From Plantago ovata (taxonomy: Eukaryota; Streptophyta; Magnoliopsida; Lamiales; Plantaginaceae): DNA of 64,000 nucleotides. The notes beneath the pieces were generated by a model, which had not been told where the DNA came from, did no database searches, and saw nothing but the letters and a program-made list of their open reading frames with translations. The DNA lies in contig CM051455.1 in NCBI GenBank assembly GCA_028274465.1, positions 70,414,985 through 70,478,984 on the forward strand, in the 5' to 3' direction. Of the stretch, positions 41,203-51,555 are shown one piece after another; the stretch's first letter is position 1, and each line of letters opens with the position of its first letter. The translations under genes and the position numbers were made by a program.

Positions 41203-43060
41203 TTCATGATAAGGAATTCCCGGCTAAAGATGCAGTTGCTCCAGATGTTGCTGGAACAATGCAACTTCCTGTGTCGACTGAAGAGTTACCAAAAACAAGC
41301 AATACTGAACAAGTAGTTGCGGATGAACCTATATCAGTGGAGACACAACCTGATACCAGTAGTGCTAAACAAGCAAGTGCTGAAGAGTCACATGCTAAAA
41401 TGCATACATGTCCAGATCCAAAGAAACGTGTTAATATTTGGATTAGATATCATCCCTCTAAAGATATGATTGGTGATATTGACAATCGCTGAGTGACTAG
41501 ATCCAAAGTTTCTACCAACAAGGACGTTGCTGAAGAAGCAATGGTAGTTGAAGTAGAAGCATTATTCTCTTGTTTTGTATCTGAAATTGAACCTAAAATC
41601 ATAGAAGAAGCTTTAAAGCATTCTGACTGGATCGAGGCAATGCAAGAAGAATTGAATCAATTTGAAAGAAACAAAGTCTGGAAACTTGTACCCCTTGCAG
41701 AAGGTAAGAAAGAAATTGGTACTAAGTGGGTGTTCGGAAATAAGCTGAGTGAGTCTGGTGAAGTAACAAGGAATAAAGCACGTTTAGTTTCTCAAGGTTA
41801 CTGTCAAACTGAAGGATTGGACTATGATGAGTCTTATGCACCAGTTGCAAGATTGGATGCAATTAGACTTTTCTTGGCCTTTGCTGCTCATAACGACTTT
41901 ATAGTTTACCAAATGGATATTAAAAGTGCATTCTTAAATGGTGAACTTGATAAAGAGGTCTATTTAGAACAACCCCCTGGCTTTGAACATCCTTCAGAAA
42001 CCAAGAGGGTATACAAGTTTCAAAAAGTTGTATATGGTCTAAAGCAAGCACCAAGAGCTTGGTATGACACCTTAGCTAGGTTATTGCTGGACAATGGTTT
42101 CAAGAAGGGTGAGGTTGATAAAACCTTGTTTACCATAAATCATGATGGTAAATTACTTTTAGTCCAGATTTATGTGGTTGACATAATATTTGGTTCTAAA
42201 GACAAGCAACTTTGTGATGATTTTGCCAAACTCATGACAAACAAGTTTGAAATGAGTATGATGGGAATATTGAATTATTTGCTAGGATTACAAGTCAAGA
42301 AACTCAAAGATGGAATATTCATAAATCAAGCAAAGTATGCAAAGGAAATGCTCATAAAATTCAGGATCAAAGAAGATGAAAAACCTGAAAAGATCCCTAT
42401 GAGTGTTGGTACCAAAATGGGCTATACTAAAACAGACAAATGTGTTGATGAACACAAGTATAGGAAGCTCATTGCTTCCTTGCTGTATTTAACAAGTAGA
42501 CCTGACATTCAGTATGTTGTTTGTGTGTGTGCAAGATTTCAATCTGATCCTAGAGAATCACACTACAAGAAAGCAATTAAAATACTGAAATATGTCAAAG
42601 GTACTGTCAATATTGGATTGTGGTATCCAAAAGATTCTAGTTTGTCACTAGTTGGCTACTCAGATGATGATCATGGATGCTCTACACTTGACAGAAAGAG
42701 TACCTCTGGAACATGTCAGTTCCTAGGAACAAGACTAATTTCATGGTTCAGCAAGAAGCAAACTTGTGTGGCAAATTCTTCCACAGAATCTGAATATATT
42801 GCAGCTGGTTGTTGCACTGCTCAAATCCTATGGATTCAACAACAATTAAGGGATTATGGTATCTTTCAAAAGACGACTCCAATCTTCTGTGATAATACAA
42901 GTGCGCTATCACGCAAAATCCAAAGTTCCATTCAAGAACTAAGCACATTGATATTAGACATCACTTCATAAAAGACCATGCTGACATCTTTACCAAACCA
43001 CTACATGATAATAGGTTCTCAATTCTAAGGTACAAACTTGGGTTATTGGAACTTGCCTAA
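41203..43060 (+). pseudogene. RT and RNase H of copia element C
   Basis: Linker (41259-41492) then an open frame at 41493-42971. RT: HSDWIEAMQEELNQFERNKV, KARLVSQGYCQTEGLDYDES, QMDIKSAFLNGELDKEVYLE, KQAPRAWYD. The catalytic motif reads YVVDIIFGS where the family has YVDD, so one of the two catalytic Asp is Val. RNase H: GYSDDDHGCSTLDRKSTSGT, NSSTESEYIAAGCC, FCDNTSALS. A frameshift near 42925 puts the C-terminus (TKHIDIRHHFIKDHADIFTK) in another frame, ending about 43060. Confidence 0.9.
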
Positions 43061-44033
43061 TATATGTTGGAAACATACTACAAGGTTGCTGAAATGGGCA
43101 TTCAGCAAGGAATAAATTTGTATAATGTAAAACTTGTAGTAGACCCCCAATAAATAGTAATTCAGCACGAGATATATTTTTTATTTTTATTAAAAGATTC
43201 AGCTGATTACGAAAATTTGTTGAAACAGGCATTCATCAAACAAAGGGAATTTCGCATTCAGCAAACAAAGGGAATTTCGCAAATTAATATTTGTTAAGGA
43301 AACTTGTTTGCTTAAATACTGAAACGGGCACTCAGTATTTAAAAGGAATCAAAGATTGCTGAAATAGGCATTCAGATAATCTTGGAAGGAACTGAGAGGG
43401 GAACTCAACAAAGTAAATGCATACTCGCATAATTACACTATATTGTCTCAATCAAAAGATGCATTTGCAGAGACAGGAACTGAGAAATACAAATGATTAT
43501 CAAAAGAAAAAGAGATAATTAATTAAGGGGGAATTTCAGCAAACACAAAGATCAAAAGCATTTTGGATACATTTTGATAATTTGTTTGATTGACGTTATG
43601 ATCGCTTGATTAAAAAGAGGTAATTATTGTGATGTTTTTGGCACAGATAAAATAAAAAGGCATTGAGTGCTTATTAGTTAATCTGGTTTGTTGATTTAAA
43701 GCAAGATGCTTATCCAACGGTACATTTTGTGAGAATTGACACGATCTAACAGTTACTTGCTAGTGGGCCACTATGCATTTATTACGCGTGCGCCTTCCAA
43801 ACAACTGTATCTCTATTTTTACCTTGCTGAGATCTTAAATCAATTAAGACTCTCAAACAACAGAGTACTATATAAAGAGGAGTCTGTTCATAAGACAAAA
43901 ACTTTTACAGACTCCGACAAAAACTTTACCATTTCAAGCACAAACAAACCTCTGAGTTCTTCTACAACTCTCCGGTCAAAACATGCTTTTGCATAAGTTT
44001 ACTATTCCGATTTCCTTGTCCCTATATATATAA
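43061..44033 (+). other. Non-coding region between pol and extra ORF, element C
   Basis: Contains hairpin-prone units such as TTGCTGAA...TTCAGCAA around 43086-43110, related 'ctgaaa-gggca-ttcag' units at 43320-43380, a 24-bp near-tandem repeat around 43236-43282 (caaacaaagggaatttcg), and a PPT-like run TTAAGGGGGAATTT near 43530. No gene. Confidence 0.65.
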
Positions 44034-44602
44034 ATGAAGATGGCTCCCAAAAGATCATCTAGCTCTGCCCCAAAAGACCCAACAACTTCCAAGTCCCAAA
44101 AATCAAAAAGCTCTTCTTATGCACCTGCTACAACTCAACAGGCACCCACAATTGTGAACAACAAACTTTCACAATCGCCCATAGATGGAACTTATCTAGA
44201 CACTGAAAAGTGTAAAGGTAAGATGCATGGGGTGCTTCTGCCCTAAGAGAGCATATGAATGTTCTCTCAGAAGAAGGAGATGCCGTACAAGAAGCGGTGG
44301 ACTTATTGGAAAGAAATGGACTGATGAAATTCATCAGTGCCACACCCACTTGCTTGAGCACCATTGATGTGCTTGAGTTTTACAACAATGCAGTTGTAAA
44401 CACTATCACTACAAATGGTGTCAGTGAAAAAGTGATTACCACTAGTGGTCAGTCAAAACAATTCGTCCTGAGATGGACTGACATTGCAGCTCACTTTGAG
44501 CTTCCAGTCACCGGAGAATTTGAAGAGGTGACTGACGATACAGAGACCCTTGCTAACTTCTATGTTGAAGTTAGAAATCCTGAACCAATCAATGAGTAGA
44601 GG
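44034..44602 (+). pseudogene. Sirevirus extra 3' ORF ('envelope-like'), N-terminal part, element C
   Basis: Two frames: 44034-44246 begins MKMAPKRSSSSAPKDPTTSK (Ser/Pro/Lys-rich), and 44255-44599 continues MNVLSEEGDAVQEAVDLLER, LEFYNNAVVNTITTNG and FVLRWTDIAAHFELPVTGEF. The second part has the pattern 'FY.NA.V......V.G....I....F...F.LP..G', common in the post-pol ORF of plant Sireviruses and related plant transposon proteins. A one-base shift at about 44240 separates the frames, and the ORF stops just before the family I LTR at 44630. No signal peptide or membrane segment is visible, so a true envelope role is not supported. Confidence 0.65.
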
Positions 44603-44629
44603 AAACTGCAAAGTTCAGCAGAGTGGATG

Positions 44630-45458
44630 TGATGAACGTTGGAATGTCGGGTTCCAATTAATCAAATAAAAATGTGTTTAGCCAAAGGCAATTCACAACT
44701 ACAACGAAAATCGTAGTGTACCAGTAGAATAACCTCGAGTGTCGATCTCTAAGGACTATAACTAGCTTTATCTAATTTAACTTAAGAATATAAATCAACA
44801 GACGACTTAACAAAGATTTTTCTTAACAGATAATGGAGATTGGTGATAGTATGGTCATTCAAAGCATAGCAGGTTAATAATCATGCATAAATTCCCCGGT
44901 TTTGCATAGATATCTTTGATCAATGAATTGTCCAATTGTGTTCCGTAATTATTCAACACTACGAAGATAGAGATTTAGATAGATCAAAGAAATAAAGAAA
45001 TAACTCAAAGTATAATGCGCGATATAGCCATTAGCATAATTATTAACCCTTCGCTAAGAAATCACATACTATCACCAACGAGAAGTTTAGCTACTCATAG
45101 ATGTCATGCAATCAACAGAAATCATACCACGAATGAATGAAAACATGATGAAAGATATATAAATATAAATAGAAAAACTGTAAGATACAATGTTACCGAA
45201 GGTTGTCAATCTCCGAAGAATCGCGATCTTACAAGCTCCAAAACGCTAAGAAAAAGTATCTCCTAATATAAGAACCCCCAGAACAGGCTCTGGAGAATTC
45301 CTACCTAAAACTAATGAGAAAGGTGAGAGAAAAGGTCTAGAAGAGTATGAAAAACGGAGAAAACTGAGCAACTATATAGGCATTCGAATTGTGTGGGGCG
45401 AAGGGCCCCACACACCGGGCGATTCGCCTGGTGTGGGCGATTCGCCCCACGTCCCGGG
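44630..45458 (-). repeat. Family I LTR (minus), cut by insertion of element E
   Basis: Begins (inner end) TGATGAACGT at 44630. It matches family I through the primer-side block, 'ggtgatagtatggtc', 'caatgttaccgaaggttgtcaatctccg', a TATA (CTATATAG, 45372-45379) and palindromes (45391-45458). It stops inside the last palindrome, where element E begins at 45459. The U3 start is therefore beyond E or lost. Confidence 0.88.
45391..45458. repeat. Palindrome cluster interrupted by element E
   Basis: Arms GTGTGGGGC...GCCCCACAC, CCGGGCGATTCGCCTGG, then GTGGGCGATTCGCCCCAC, then only CCCGGG of the final unit, next to the end of the element E LTR. Confidence 0.88.
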
Positions 45459-47142
45459 TGTTGGTCCCTTTAAACAACAAGAAAAGACTAGAGGGGGGGG
45501 GGTGAATAGTCTTTTCAAACTTTTGTCGTTTAAAACTTTCTCAGCAAGTACTTATTACTTCGCAGTAATGAGGTTGCTGATACTTAACTTTCTCAGCAAG
45601 CGTAAGTTACTTTACAGTAGCTTGGTTTGCTGATACTTAAAATCAGAGAGCGGAAGTCTTTGAAACAATAAGTGCTTTTTCAGCAAGTAAAGGGTTTCAG
45701 CAAGTGATGTGAGTGACTGTGTACAAACAGATATAATTTGCTGAAAGCTAAATGCAGTAAGTAAATCACATAAACACTTTTAGAGTGGTATCTGAGAGTG
45801 GCGTAATCTCCCAACTAATCCACTTTGTCCTTTCTAGGACTGAATCCACTAAGATATGATTGAGGTTCCTTACAATCTCCTATCTAAAGCGATTCAACAG
45901 AAACCAAAGCACACTTGCTTTGTCTCCAACCTAAACTAGAGAACTCAACCTTGTTCTCCACCAAACTTGGTACTTTTAATCAGCAAAACTATGCTCGATT
46001 AAGTTCCCCCTGAATATCACGCCTGAAAGGGTGTATTTTCAGTTAGAGAGTTTTGGGGTGAGATAACTTAATTATAACTTATTCAGTTACAACAAGTAAT
46101 CTAAGAAACACAACTTGGAATACTTTGCAGTAAACAAGTTTGATTGTTTCTGGTGTCAAGACTTGTTCTTGTTCGAAAGAAAGAACACTTAACTAATTTC
46201 TTAGCCGAGTTTGTTCTACTTCTTCACAAGTAGCTTTTTCAAGCTTTAAGTCTTGGAACGGATCAATGGCAGTAAGAGTGTTTGAAGGTTTGTGAATTTT
46301 AAGCACAAGTGAGAGTTTGATCACGTTGTTGACACACTTCAACTCTTTGCCGGATGACCTCTATTTATAGTGCAAGTAAGGAGCCGTTTGAATTTCAAAT
46401 CTTAAGGCTTTTGTTCCTTAACATGTCACTATCTTGCTTTTGTACTTTCAGCAGCAACCTTTGTTTGTCTTCTAGTCTTCATGTCCTTCGCGTGTAAGCT
46501 TTGCATTAAATGCACTTTTGAATAGAATTCAAACAGTAACAATGGAGTGAAAAATCACGTACATTCAGCAAGAGGTCACATATGTTCATCAGCAAGTGTT
46601 CATTCTCAGTTTCAGCAAGCACAACCTACTCTGTCTTTCAGATTTTCACTTATGCAATGCTGTTGCTGAAAATTTCACTTTCTGAGCAACACGTGCCTTA
46701 TTAGTCTTCAGCAATCTTCAAGTCTTCAAGTCTTCAAGTCTTCAGATCTTCAAAAGTCTTCAAGATTCTGACCGGTTTCTTATTTGCTTCAATAATTTGT
46801 TTGTAATAAACAAAATACATCTTCAGCAAATGCTTCAATAGGTCATTTTCTTTTCAGAAAATAAGTTACATCAAAGCTAAGCATCAATAAGATATTTTCT
46901 TTTCAGAAAATAAAATACATCATACGCAAATGTGTCAATAGATTAATTTCTTCACAGAAATTAAAGTACGTCATCCACAGAAGAAATAACTTATCTAACA
47001 CCTATCTAAGTCATCAGCAAACGTTCCTCTTTTACAATGTCCTTAAAATTCTAAATTCCTATGGACCTTAAGAGTACTAGTTACTGGACTGTTCTTAATT
47101 TAGCATGGTTAATTGCTCATCAAAATTACAAGTTTCCTAACA
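45459..47142 (-). repeat. 3' LTR of element E (1684 bp)
   Basis: The U3 start is aligned with 13127-13274 and 26676 onward. It contains repeated 'ttttcagaaaataa' units (46850-46945), a 'cttcaagt' tandem (46704-46770), a TATA box CTATAAATAG at 46361-46370 and, near its end, a 10-11 base G run. By eye 16 TGCTGA/TCAGCA occur in this LTR. Confidence 0.9.
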
Positions 47143-47159
47143 AATTTCCCCCTTTTTTA
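47143..47159 (-). promoter_or_regulatory. Polypurine tract of element E
   Basis: On the minus strand AAAAAAGGGGGAAATT abuts the LTR start TGTTAGG. Confidence 0.8.
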
Positions 47160-47404
47160 TGTTAGCAATCCATGGCTAAATTAATTGTTACCCTTTTAGA
47201 GGTTTCTGATGTTGAATAAATCAGATGATTAATGCAAGCATACTTGAAATAAAAGACAGTAAGCATCAGTAAGTTGCATAATCAAAAACCAATAAGAGTA
47301 AAAAAGAATTCATTGCTGAAAGTTATCATTCAGAAGTTTACAAGAAAGCATAGATAACAATGAATCAGCAAACAAAAACTTTAACAAGAAACTATTGCAG
47401 GGGC

Positions 47405-50236
47405 TTAAACTCTTTCATAGGATTTTCTCAGAATCTCTCTTACACTCTTCTGAGCAAGAGTAGTGAATTCAACACAATCCTTCTCGTAGTTTTCCAGTAG
47501 CCTACGGACTTGTAGTTGAAGAATTCTTGCATTTTTGCAGGCAGTATGATGATGCTTTTCAGCATTCATTTCCATGTAGTTAACTACCCACAAATGCATG
47601 CCCCAATTGCTGGCATGGAGAAGCTGTGTATCTGAAATGTTTCTTGGATGAATCTTTCTTAACCAGAGAAGATCTTCTTCTTGATCCTGAGCAGTCAGAT
47701 AGAAGTACTCATAAGGAATCAATCCAAGTTTCTTCTTAGGTTTCTTTGTTACCGGGTCAGCATAGTAAGCGATGCCAGGTGGTTTGATCAGATTTGGTTC
47801 TTGCTTGTATGTCTTACCAATGACAACTCTTCTTACATAGACCTCTAGATTCAACCATTTCCCAGCAATATTTCTTGGGAGGGATTCTTCCCTTTGCTTT
47901 CTTTGGACCTTGAGTTCAATCCATTTGAACATCTGATTCAAAATGGCTGTAGGAAAGAACTCATTCACCAGCAAGTCTTCCAGCTTTAAAATCCAGCAAC
48001 CATGAATGTTTCTTATTACATTCTGAGTGGTTTCCTCATTGCTGGTCTTAGTATATTCAATGCCGGAGCCAATAGCAATGCTGGCCAGCCTTTTCTCTTC
48101 CTGTCTTTGCCTTCTTCTTCTTGTTTTAGCATTGTCTTGATCTCTTGCTGAAGAGTCAGACGAAAAATGCCTTGAGTGGCCAGACGGAGTTATGGCTGTT
48201 AAGGGTCTAGCTCTTATGGCTTGAGCTATTGTTTGATTGTCATCATCTTCATTCAGATTGTGATGACTTTCATTGTGACAGAAATCTTGAGTTTCAGCAG
48301 CGGTTTTTCTCTTTTTGGTACTTGCTGAATTTAACTCAGTTTCTGCTTGTCTTTTAGAACTTTGCTCTCTTTCAGCAAGAGGTTCTAATGGAAGTGGCAC
48401 AACAACAGCAGGAGTAGGAGGGGTTTGATTGCTTTTTCTAGTCTTCTTTTCCCCCTTAGACATGGATTGCAACATCGGAGTGATGTGCAGAGAATAAAAC
48501 TCATTGCAATTTTCAGCAAGAGTGTTGAGGCTGTTATACTTCATGATGATTTCTTGTTGGTCAGAGTTCATTGTGGCTAACTCTTTCTGAATATTCATCA
48601 TGTTCTCTTCATGTCTTTTCTCTGTTGCGGCCTTCTCATCCATAATATTCTGAGCTTTGACGAGGGCAGTCTTTGCAAGTCTGAGCGCCTGACTTACATC
48701 TTCTTCATAGCTCTTGTGATAAAGACTTATGTCTCTTTGAGCTATTGTCAAAGTTGTAGTGCGTCTCAGCACTGTAGCCAGTATTTTTCCAATGTCAAGT
48801 GGGCTCTCAGCAAGCAATGCCTCATCTTCAGCTTTGCAGGCATCATGGACTTGCTTTAGTGCTAAAATTCTGGGAGTAAACTCCTCAAATCTTGGGAACG
48901 GCACTAAATGCGGTGTTAAGGAATGAACCTTAATCGCAGAAGCAAACTGATCATCACGCGTCAGCAATTCGGCTCTTAGTCCATCGTCTAAATCATCGAT
49001 GTAATCAGGAGGAGGAATCTGAACGACTTTTGGGTCTCTTTTGGATTGATCATCATCATTTTCTGACAAGTCGTCATCATCCTCAGATTCGTCAAGTTGA
49101 GCGACTTTGGAGACTTTGTCAGTAGCTTCTCTTCCTTTTTGTTGAGTGGTTGCTGATGGCAACACTTCAGACTCAACGACTGGAGTTTCACCAGTAGATA
49201 GTTGTTTCAATTGAGTTTGGGGCTCAATTACTGGAGTTTCGCCACTAGTTAGTTTTAATTGAGTAGTTGCTGAAGGCAACGTTTGAGACTCAATAACTGG
49301 AGTTGCGCCAGTAGTTAGTTTTAATTGAGTAGTTGCTGAAGGCAACGTTTGAGACTCAATAACTGGAGTTGCGCCAGTAGTAGGTGGAAGGGATGGAACT
49401 TCCTTCGATTTTGGTCTTGAAGATTCACCAATTTCCAGATCCTGCGTATGCCTTGCATGGATCACGAGACTATTTTGTAGAGCTCGTTGGTAATCTTCAT
49501 CTTCTCCATCCTCATCTTCAAGGTTTTCTTCAGTAACCTTGGCATCAGAAACTGGACTCTTGCCATTTTTCAAGGCAGCCCTTTTTCTGGCGTATTCTTC
49601 TTCAGTATCAGCACCTTGTACAGGTGCTTGATTTTCAGCAGCAGCAGGAGGAGGTTGAGATTCTTGCTGAGATTGTTGTTGATCAGCTTGCTGATTGTCA
49701 GAGGGATTAGTTTCAGCAACTGTTAACTTTAATCCACCAGCACCAGGACTTGGACCTTGATTGTCATCATCGTCATCCTTTTTGTCCTTAGAATCATTCC
49801 CTTCATCATCACTGGGATCAGTGGGAATGTTCTCATCTTCTTCTTCTTCTTCATCATCAGTCAAAATGACTAGCTCAACGTGCTTATACAAAGCAACACT
49901 TGTCACTTCCTCTTCCTCAGTTAGTTTGTGGGGATCAGCCACCACAGAAACAAAGGAGCCTTTGAGCATCACAGCTTGTTCAGCTGGAGAGGCACTCTTA
50001 AATTTGGCCTTCATATTCTCTTTGATTTGAGCAATCAGATTTGAACTCATTTGCTGAGAATATGTCATTTCGTCAGGAAGGATGGAGTGGACAAACGTTT
50101 CGAGCTTCAGTAGTGAAGATCTCTTTTTCTCATTTGAGAGATGCAGGTGAAGATCTGAGAAGTCCATTCTCCTATATCTTTGCCAGTTGCTGACGAACTT
50201 AGCAACTCTTGACAAAGTTGTCCTCTTGAAGCTCAA
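47405..50236 (-). CDS. Sirevirus extra 3' ORF, C-terminal 943 codons, element E
   Basis: An open frame without an ATG at its start (it begins YLSFKRTTLSRVAKFVSNWQ). It continues upstream of 50236 in the same frame as far as about 50305. Parts in order: a helical basic segment; an acidic run (DDEEEEEDENIPTDPSDDEG); a Gln-rich run; four 22-residue repeats of the TTGATPVIESQTLPSATTQL type (residues about 285-375); another acidic run; a helical region (YEEDVSQALRLAKTALVKAQ); a basic KTRRRRQRQEEKR; and a C-terminal domain with HGCWILKLEDLLVNEFFPTA and IHPRNISDTQLLHASNWGMH. It lies between pol and 3' LTR, like the extra ORF of Sireviruses. No hydrophobic membrane segment or signal peptide is visible. 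Function unknown. Confidence 0.7.
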   Translation of the reverse strand: MSFKRTTLSRVAKFVSNWQRYRRMDFSDLHLHLSNEKKRSSLLKLETFVHSILPDEMTYSQQMSSNLIAQIKENMKAKFKSASPAEQAVMLKGSFVSVVADPHKLTEEEEVTSVALYKHVELVILTDDEEEEEDENIPTDPSDDEGNDSKDKKDDDDDNQGPSPGAGGLKLTVAETNPSDNQQADQQQSQQESQPPPAAAENQAPVQGADTEEEYARKRAALKNGKSPVSDAKVTEENLEDEDGEDEDYQRALQNSLVIHARHTQDLEIGESSRPKSKEVPSLPPTTGATPVIESQTLPSATTQLKLTTGATPVIESQTLPSATTQLKLTSGETPVIEPQTQLKQLSTGETPVVESEVLPSATTQQKGREATDKVSKVAQLDESEDDDDLSENDDDQSKRDPKVVQIPPPDYIDDLDDGLRAELLTRDDQFASAIKVHSLTPHLVPFPRFEEFTPRILALKQVHDACKAEDEALLAESPLDIGKILATVLRRTTTLTIAQRDISLYHKSYEEDVSQALRLAKTALVKAQNIMDEKAATEKRHEENMMNIQKELATMNSDQQEIIMKYNSLNTLAENCNEFYSLHITPMLQSMSKGEKKTRKSNQTPPTPAVVVPLPLEPLAEREQSSKRQAETELNSASTKKRKTAAETQDFCHNESHHNLNEDDDNQTIAQAIRARPLTAITPSGHSRHFSSDSSARDQDNAKTRRRRQRQEEKRLASIAIGSGIEYTKTSNEETTQNVIRNIHGCWILKLEDLLVNEFFPTAILNQMFKWIELKVQRKQREESLPRNIAGKWLNLEVYVRRVVIGKTYKQEPNLIKPPGIAYYADPVTKKPKKKLGLIPYEYFYLTAQDQEEDLLWLRKIHPRNISDTQLLHASNWGMHLWVVNYMEMNAEKHHHTACKNARILQLQVRRLLENYEKDCVEFTTLAQKSVREILRKSYERV
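49140..49385 (-). repeat. 66-bp tandem repeats in the extra ORF of element E
   Basis: Four units encode (T/S)(T/S)G(A/E)TPV(I/V)E(S/P)...LPSATTQ. The two units at about 49248-49379 are identical or nearly so at DNA level, indicating recent duplication. Confidence 0.88.
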
Positions 50237-50253
50237 GTAAAGTTCTTCAGAAC

Positions 50254-51455
50254 TTACTTGATGATCTTCAGTGATGAGTACGACTTCAGTGGTCTCCTTT
50301 GAGCCTGAAAAAGAATTTTATTTAGATCAGGATTGGTTTGGAGAATTGTTTTAGAGTTTAAATCTGAAACATGATTTACCTGCTGAGAGTCAGCAAGCTC
50401 ATGTAGTACAATTTCCATTCCATGAGGAGCTGGGGTAGCATCCTCCATTTGTTCATCCTGAAATAAATTACAATTAGACACAAGTACTAAGCTGTCAAAC
50501 TTAGTTTTTATACCAAAATTATTAACTACCTGCTGAGCAGGGAGTGTTGGTTCTGGTTCAGAGGCTTCAGCAACCATCTGACTTGTATCTTGAGAAGTCT
50601 GTAGAGATAATATAATATTAGCAAAAGAATAAGTTTCAGAATTTGAAGTTTTACTGATGGTTGAATTAACTACCTGCTGAGGAAGGACAGGTTGTGGCTC
50701 AGTCCTTTCAGCATTAACAGTTTCTTCAGCTTCTTGGACAGTTTCTTCAGCAGACTTCTGAGTTTGCTCTAACTGAGAAAGCTGTGCGGTTTCAGCAATC
50801 TCCCTTGTCTCTGAATTGACAAGTTGAGCAGAAACAACTTGACCTTTAAGCTCACTGCTTGTCATGAAGAGATCAATTGACTTGTTGGATGATTCTTCAA
50901 TCTCCAACTCCATTTGTTTGCTTAAATCTTCCAGTACAAGCTGGACTTTGTCAATTGAAGTCTTGGGTGAACTTCGGCCAGTATTCTCAGCATCAAGAGA
51001 TGCGTCTTTGAATAATGCTTCTTGAGTTTCAGCAACTTCAGGAACAGGAACCATTGCTATCTCAGCAACTGGTCCATCAGCAAGCTGGGCTTCAGCAACT
51101 TGATGAGTTGCTTGTTCAGCAACCATCTGTTCAGCAGCATCAGCAAGTGCCGCTTTTTGCAGATCAGCAGCAATGTTGCTTACTGGTTCCATAGTTGATC
51201 ATCTAGATTATCTACAAGTAGATATCTGGGACTTGGGCAGGAATTTCATTTCCACTGCCTTGTGGTCTATTCTCAGTAGAGTTATCAACGTTAAGTTGAT
51301 TGTTGAAGGCTTCCGCAAACACTTCAACATTGCTGATGTATGTTTCAGTAATTAATTCAGCAACATCTACTGGCAAATGCGTTTCAGCATTTGTCTGGGA
51401 ATTGACTGAGGAGTCTTGGACATTGGGGACTGACTGAGAAGCCAGTTGTCTTCTT
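50254..51455 (-). CDS. Sirevirus extra ORF, N-terminal part with intron-like segments, element E
   Basis: The frame comes out of the N gap (QLASQSVPNVQDSSVNSQTN) and stops near 51212. A second frame (51192-50254) begins MEPVSNIAADLQKAALADAA and is rich in Ala, Glu and Gln. It contains three segments with canonical intron ends, all of length divisible by three: 50673-50599 (75 bp), 50529-50458 (72 bp) and 50379-50305 (75 bp). Each is preceded by CAGCAG and followed by a TTTCAG- or CTACAG-type acceptor. A shift at 50240-50305 leads into the 943-codon frame. Whether the segments are spliced cannot be decided from sequence. Confidence 0.6.
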
Positions 51456-51555
51456 NNNNNNNNNNNNNNNNNNNNNNNNNNNNNNNNNNNNNNNNNNNNN
51501 NNNNNNNNNNNNNNNNNNNNNNNNNNNNNNNNNNNNNNNNNNNNNNNNNNNNNNN
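51456..51555. other. Assembly gap (100 N)
   Basis: Exactly 100 N, the conventional size for a gap of unknown length. It separates element E from element H. The 5' part of E, and the 3' LTR of H, may be missing in it. Confidence 0.98.

Larger units (their letters stand above)
13127..44629 (+). mobile_element. Element C: Sirevirus-like Ty1/copia element carrying nested gypsy insertions
   Basis: The 5' LTR starts TGTTAAGAAACTTG at 13127 and ends ...GGGACCAACA at 28082, split by element B. The initiator-Met primer site (28085), gag (28198), element D inserted in gag (29951-39075), protease (39770), integrase (40190), RT-RNase H (41493) and a Sirevirus-type extra 3' ORF (44034) follow. The order PR-INT-RT-RH is that of Ty1/copia. 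The element is cut at 44629 by a family I LTR and its 3' LTR is not seen in the window. Stops, frameshifts and a mutated RT active site show it is inactive. Confidence 0.85.
45459..51455 (-). mobile_element. Element E: 3' part of a Sirevirus-like copia element
   Basis: Minus-strand order: long extra ORF (from the gap at 51455 to 47405), PPT, 3' LTR 47142-45459. LTR ends are TGTTAGGAAACTTG and GGGACCAACA, matching element C. gag and pol are not present in the window; the sequence is cut by the N gap. Confidence 0.85.

Noticed and set aside
44034-51455. True retroviral envelope gene in C or E
   Set aside because: No signal peptide, membrane helix or cysteine pattern seen; composition is acidic, Gln-rich and helical.
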